Assembly (NCBI GenBank): GCA_024195265.1 | Contig: JAJLRJ010000007.1 | Coordinates: forward strand, 27,690,100-27,754,099 | Reading direction: 5' to 3' | DNA length: 64,000 bases | Source of the DNA: Dendrophyllia cribrosa | Lineage: Eukaryota; Cnidaria; Anthozoa; Scleractinia; Dendrophylliidae | Shown: one piece after another, positions 22,501 to 29,131 of the stretch | How the letters are laid out: each line of letters begins with the position of its first letter | Numbering within the stretch: the stretch's first letter is position 1 | Notes under the pieces: generated by a model | Databases searched by the model: none | What the model was told of the DNA's origin: nothing | Seen by the model: the letters and a program-made list of their open reading frames with translations, nothing else | Translations under genes and position numbers: made by a program

Positions 22501-25500
22501 CATTAAGGGGACACCTCCATTAAGGGGACACCTCTATTAAGGGGACACCTCCATTAAGGGGACACCTAACTGTCTATTAAATTCTGAACCTCGAATGTAT
22601 GCTGATGACACACACATAACCTTTGCTAGTAACACTATCCAAAATATTAACACTGTTTTAAATGAGGACCTTGCTAGAGTTGAAAAATGGCTAATTGCTA
22701 ACAAGCTTACCCTTAACGCATCTAAAACTGAGTTTATGCTGATCGGATCGAGGCAAAGGCTAAGCACGTTTCACAACTCTCCGTCACTTATGATTAACGG
22801 TACACCTTTAACTCAAGTTACTTCTACGAAATCTCTAGGTGTTCATATTGATCAGACTCTAACTTGGAATGTCCATATTGAGAATTTATGTAAGAAAATC
22901 GCGTCTGGCATTGGAGCGTTGAAGAGAGTGAGGTCTTTTGTTCCACACGAGACTCTCCGATCAATATTTTTGTCTTTAGTGCAGCCTCACTTCGATTATT
23001 GTAATTCTGTCTGGGGATGTTGTAGCAAAACCCTAGCCAGTAAACTTCAAAAACTTCAAAATCGCGCTGCGCGTATACTCACTTACTCGAACTTTGATGC
23101 AAACGCTGATAACCTTATCGAAAAACTTGGATGGATAAAACTAGATTCTCAACGAAAAATCCATAGGGCTGTGATGGTTTATAAGTCGCTTAATGGTCTT
23201 ACTCCCGAATATCTTAGTTCAAAATTTGTTGACCGTAGTAGCGTCTCCAATTACTCCTTAAGAGACACAGAGGGCAAGCTAGCTATCCCACAGCCACGCA
23301 CAAATTATGTGAAAAATAGCTTCAGTTACTCTGGAGCAGTTCTTTGGAATAACTTACCAATCGAGTTGCGGCAGGCTGACTCCCTTAGAGCATTCCGGGT
23401 TGGTTGCGAGCGTTTCTTCTCGTCATGAAAATTTAGAATTTTTACACACGGCACTCACGTAAAGCAGGTTTTTAAATTTCGCATTTAATATTATTGTTAT
23501 AGTTATTGATTATTTAGGGTAATTTTAGTAATGTAGTTCTAGCTATTGCATATTTTATAATAATTTTGTATTAATTAGGTTTTTATAGTTGTACTGATGA
23601 GTTTACCGTGTCTAAATAAAGTTATCCTATCCTATCCTATCCTATCCTACCTCTATTAAGGGGACACCTCTACTAAGGGGACACCTCCATTAAGGGGACA
23701 CTTCTATTAAGGGGACACCTCCATTAAGGGGACACTTCTATTAAGGGGACACCTCTATTAGGGGACACCTCCATTAAGGGGACACCTTCATTAAGGGGAC
23801 ACTTCTATTAAGGGGACACCTCCATTAAGGGGACACTTCTATCAAGGGGACATCTCTATTAAGGGGACACCTCCATTAAGGGGACACCTCTATTAAGGGG
23901 ACACCTCTATTAAGGGGACACCTCCATTAAGGGGACACTTCTATTAAGGTGACACCTCCATTAAGGGGACACTTCTATTAAGGGGACACCTCCATTAAGG
24001 GGACACTTCTATTAAGGGGACATCTCTATTAAGGGGGCACCTTCATTAAGGGGACACTTCTATTAAGGGGACACCTCCATTAAGGGGACACCTCTATTAA
24101 GGAGACACCTCCATTAGGGGGACACCTCCATTAAGGGGACACTTCTATTAAGGGGACACCTTCATTAAGGGGACACTTCTATTAAGGGGACACCTCCATT
24201 AAGGGGACACCTCTATTAATGAGACACCTTCATTAAGGGGACACTTCTATTAAGGGGACACCTCTATTAAGGGGACACTTCTATTAAGGGGACACCTCCA
24301 TTAAGAGGACACTTCTATTAAGGGGGCACCTCTATTAAGGGGACACCTTCATTAAGGGGACACTTCTATTAAGGGGACACCTCCATTAAGGGGACACCTC
24401 TATTAAGGGGACACCTATATTAAGGGGACACCTCTATTAAGGGGACACCTCCATTAAGGGGACACCTCTATTAAGGGGACACCTCCATTAAGGGGACACT
24501 TCTATTAAGGTGACACCTCCATTAAGGGGACACTTCTATTAAGGGGACACCTATATTAAAGGGACACCTCCATTAAGGGGACACTTCTATTAAGGGGACA
24601 CCTCCATTAATGAGACATCTCCTTTAAGGTAAGATTTCTCCTTGGCCCGGCCGAAAAAACTCTATTAAAGGGACACGTCTTCTGGTCCCGACGGTGACCC
24701 TTTGATGGAGGTTCCACTGTTTTACTAAAATACCGGTTCTTTTTTAACCCACCTTGCATTATTTCTGTTTTTAGATCATCAATGATCTGCAAGATATTTT
24801 GGGATTCTTACGTAGTGAGATCCATATTTTAAGCCGATCACCAATCCTGACATTTCAACAAGCCGCGAATTATCCACATGGCCACTGGGTTGCTCGAGAC
24901 GCACATAGAATACGTCAGGCCTTTGATCAACCAGATCCCAACAACATCCCCCTCCCAGAGGGCTGGGTAGAGTGGACGAATAAGCCTCATGATCAAGTTC
25001 CTAAAGCCGTCGAGCTTGAACTCAGCGGTCACACTAAAAGTGTTCTTTCCACGTGCTTTGCAAAGGACAACAGGACGTTGTTATCTGGATCAGCCGATGG
25101 GACCATCCGAGTTTGGGACAGTCAAACAGGGGAGCTGCAAGCCCAGCTTGAGGATCATAAAGGGCCTGTCACATGCGTACGACTGTCCCAGGATGGTAAA
25201 GTGATGGCGTCTGCTTCTGCGGATACGACTATTCGATTATGGAGATTCCCAGCCAATGAATGTTTTAGGTTAGTATATCATACTCAAACGTATAAACAGC
25301 TGTCTACTTCTAACACGTTACTTCCGAAGAGCATGGTATAATTGATTGTTAAAGCACATTTTAAAAATGCTTGTATTGCTATTGCGTTTGTTTATTACTT
25401 CGGTTAGTTGTTAAAACCTTGTGCAACTTGGTGATTAGTGTCCATGCTTGTTAAGGTCTGAAATAACTAACTAACTAATCCTCTTCGTCCCAGCTGGGAC

Positions 25501-28500
25501 ATGAGGCCGCATTCATACGGCACCACTGAACCCTGTCTTGTGTTTTGGCCTGTGCTTCACCCCATGAGAGACCCATCTCCTCCAGTTCCGTCATCACTGT
25601 CCTTCGCCAGGTGGTTTTTGGCCTGCCTCTCTTCCTCCTTCCAGTTGGGGTCCATCTCAAGGCAACTTTAGGTATCCTTTCACTGGGCATCCTCAGAACA
25701 TGACCGAGCCATCGCATCCTGCGTCTCTTTATCATTGTTTATCTGAAGGGACACATTCCAACTGCGTGTCTTCCTATAAAGTTCCTCATTAGAGATCTTG
25801 TTTGGCCAGTAGATATTGCAGAGATCCTACGTAGGCAGCTATTGTGGAAAACATCGACCTTTGTCACGTCTTTCTTCGTTACTCTTTAGCACTCAGAGCC
25901 ATACAGAAGGACGGACTTAACATTGCTGTTGTAAATCCAGATCTTAGTTTTGAGGCTGTCTTGCTTGGACTTCCAGATATAACGGAGTCGACTAAAAGCG
26001 CCTCTGGCTTTGTTAAGACGGGCCTTTATGTCTTTTTGGGCGCCGTTGTCGCTGCTTATGAGATTTCCGCGGTATGTGAAATCTTCAACGCACTCGAGTG
26101 CATCTCCGTCGATGGTGAATAGGGGTACTGTTGGGGCATTGATGCACATCACCTGTGTCTTTTTCTGATTGATGTACAGACCTGTTTGCTTTGCATAACT
26201 GTTTGGCCGGTCAGTCTTTTCCTGAAGGTGAGTACGAGTGAATGACATGACTGCCAGATCGTCGGCAAAGTCGAGGTCTTCCAGGTATGAGGACAAGATC
26301 CATCGGATTCCACGTAGACGGTCTGATGTTGTTTGGCGCATCGCCTAGTCGATGGTGATTAGAAACAGAATTAGGGAGAGAATGCAGCCCTGCCATACTC
26401 CAGACTTTACGGGGAATGACTCGGTCAGAGTGTTCTCCAGGATGATATTGCATTCGAAGTGTTCATAGAATTTCCCAATGATGGTGACAATTTTAGGCGG
26501 TATTCCGTAAGCCCTTAGGATCTTCCATTGGCTCTCACTGTGAATACTGTCAAATGCCCTCTTGAAGTCAATAAAGTTAATATACAAGGGGACTCAATGC
26601 ATTGCTCAATTATATTCCGGAGAGCAAAAATCTGATCTATGTAGCCTCGACCTTTACGAAATCCTGCCTGCTCCTGCCTTAGTTTGGTATCTATGGCACT
26701 ATCGATCCTTTTAAGGAAGACCCTGCAGAAGACCTTGCTGGGAACGGAAAGAAGAGTTATGCCTCGCCAGTTGTCACAATTGCTGAGGTCGCCCTTTTTT
26801 GGAAGCTTAAATATGAGGCCCTCGCTCCAGTCCTTTGGAATGACATCATATTTCCATATCTTAGCAAAGAGATCGGTAAGCACCTTGGAGGCTGTGATGA
26901 CATCTGCTTTCAGTAATTCATCCCGTAATGAATCAAGTCCTGGGGCATTCCCGTTCTTCATTGCCTTGACTGCTGTCTCTACTTTAGGTTGGTAGGTGGG
27001 CCAGTGCTAATAGCAATGTCATCTGTTGGTTCTGGATCTTCAGGCTCATCAGGATCATACCATCTTGCAGCTTTTTCCCTTTCACTTGTTATTAATTTTC
27101 TCTGCTTATCTTTAACTGACTTAGTATAAGAGTTGCTTTGACCACTTAGCTGTTTAGTGATCCTGTATACGATACTCAGTTCTCCCTTAGATGTAGCTGC
27201 CTCTGCTTCACTTGCCAATTACCAAACAAAGGCTCTCTTGTACCTTCGAGCACTTCTCTTTACTACTTTATCTTTGGACTTGTACTCTTCTTTTTCACGT
27301 TCAGGAGGAGGAGCTCAAAGGGCGTATCCGTAGGATGCTAGTGGCTTCGTATTTTCAAAGATTTAAATTGTTGTTAACTTGTAATTGAACAAGACGTTTC
27401 GGTATAAAATGTGCATGTTTAATCAACTACTGTGCAACTACTAAAGCGTGAACAGCTGACAAGCAACGTGCGCCTTTTCTATGGCTAGAACCGAAAGGAT
27501 GATTTTTTCCAACTTTTAGTAAAAAACAAGCCCATTTCGCAGATTGCAATTTTGTGTGGATTATTGATGCGATAGCTATCACAGTACAACTGATTGATTC
27601 TGAGTCATTCTTATGAACAAAATGCCTTCAAGCAGTTAACTTCCAAATTCTCTGGTTGGTAGGTGGACCAATGCCTTCGAGCACTTCTCTTTACTTTTTA
27701 GTCTTTGGACTTGTACTCTTCTTTTGCACGTTCAGTCAGTCTGGGGGACTTTGCACTTAGCAGCTTGTCTTTGGCTTTTCTTTTGTCACCTCATGTCTCA
27801 GGTGTTATCCATTGCTTATCTCTCTTCCTTCTTAAGCCTAGGACACTCTCCGCTGTTTCTTTGTACACTTTCGTGATGTTATCCCACGTTGTTTCAAAAA
27901 TGTCCTGGTCTTTTCTATCTTCATCTTCACTTTCACGTGCACTGAAGCGATTTCTAAGTTCGATGGTAAACTATCTTTTGACCTCTGGTGCACGAAGCTT
28001 GTTAATGTCGAACACTTTGCGCCGCTGTTTGGTGGTTGAGGTTGCTCGCAGTTTCAGCCTAACCTTGGTTATTACCAGATGGTGGTCGCTGCCGACATCT
28101 GCCCCATGGTGAACCTGAAGAGATCGCTGCCATTTCTTGTTGACGATGTCGTGGTCAATCTGGTTGATAGTATGTCCATATGGAGATCTCCAACTTAGTT
28201 TGTGGATGTATCTTGGGGTGAAGATAGAACCACCTATCATACAGCTGTTGTTAAGGCAAAATTCGACAAGCCTCTCTCCATTATCGTTGATGATTCCACA
28301 TCCATGCCGCCCCATTGTATCCTCGCTCCCGATGTTATCACTTCCAACTTTTGCATTCATATCTCCGATTAAAATTGTGGGGCTTTGGAGACTGCATATT
28401 GCAGTTGCTCGTACCAGTCGTCCCTGTCCTCCTCCTCCGTCTCGTTGGTAGGGGTGTACGTAGCACTGCAGGATGGTCAGTCTTCAGTAATGGCAGTCAA

Positions 28501-29100
28501 AACTTGCCCTGATTAGTTTATCATTGATGGGTTCCCATTCCATAAGAGATTTCGTTGTTTGTTTGTTGGCAATGAGGGCTACACCACTGGAGTATGCATC
28601 GTCTTTTCCAGAGAAAAGGATAGTTGAGCCATCGCTTGTCACCTTACGTCCTGAACCAGTCCATCGGCACTCGCTCACACCGAGGATGTCCAGTTTATAG
28701 TTCTGCATTTTCTTGATGACTTGTGCTATCTTCGACGTTTCGAACATGGTGCGGACGTTCCATGTTCCAAGACGGATCGTAGTTCGGGGTCCTAGAAAAC
28801 TCTTGTTCAAGCTCCTGACTTCTAGAGATGGGCTTTCATCTGGGGCTGTCATGGTGCCAGTGGTTAAGCTAGAGTCTCCTATTCGACCCCTGGTTCTTGT
28901 AGTTTGTGTTGTTGCAGTTTCTGTAACAGGATGTTGTTTTACAGGGTGGGGTTGTTAGCCCCACGCTTAATCCCCAACCTGGAGGCCCAGGTGCTGCTTT
29001 TCGTCTGACCTCTCCCCTTTAACCTGCACGGCTTGGTTAAACCTGCCGGGGACTTGACCCTCCGCCGGTATAGCTCACAAGTTTCTAGAGGCACACAAGC

Positions 29101-29131
<31 letters not shown>

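Larger units (their letters stand above)
22281..24720. mobile_element. MITE expanded by a 17-bp minisatellite
   Basis: Outer ends cagtggaac (22281) and gttccactg (about 24720) form terminal inverted repeats, flanked on both sides by tttta. Nearly the whole interior is the minisatellite described separately, whose unit is derived from the element's own terminal sequence. The element sits in intron 9. Confidence 0.65.
25461..29129 (-). mobile_element. RTE-clade LINE, decayed, nearly full length
   Basis: Minus-strand element. The 5' UTR at about 28853-29129 has the gtccccggcaggtttaac type motif next to a poly-C tract. An apurinic-endonuclease domain (LGTWNVRTM, LGVSECRWTGSGR, SDHHLV) lies at 27971-28852 and the reverse transcriptase at about 25886-26961 (NAPGLDSL, GFRKGRG, catalytic FADDLAV). 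The RTE C-terminal motif MRWLGHVLRM...RGRPKTTWRR is at 25475-25735, and a (ttag)n-like 3' tail lies at about 25461-25480. Multiple frameshifts and stops. An unrelated 350-bp repeat interrupts it at about 27304-27673. Confidence 0.85.

Noticed and set aside
22306..24625. Regularly spaced short repeats, at first glance like a CRISPR array
   Set aside because: Units are contiguous 17-bp copies without unique spacers, in a eukaryotic intron; this is a minisatellite.
25844..28958. Plus-strand ORFs within intron 10 as possible extra NWD1 exons
   Set aside because: They are antisense to the RTE element and do not carry WD40 sequence or matching phases; exons 10 and 11 join directly in phase.
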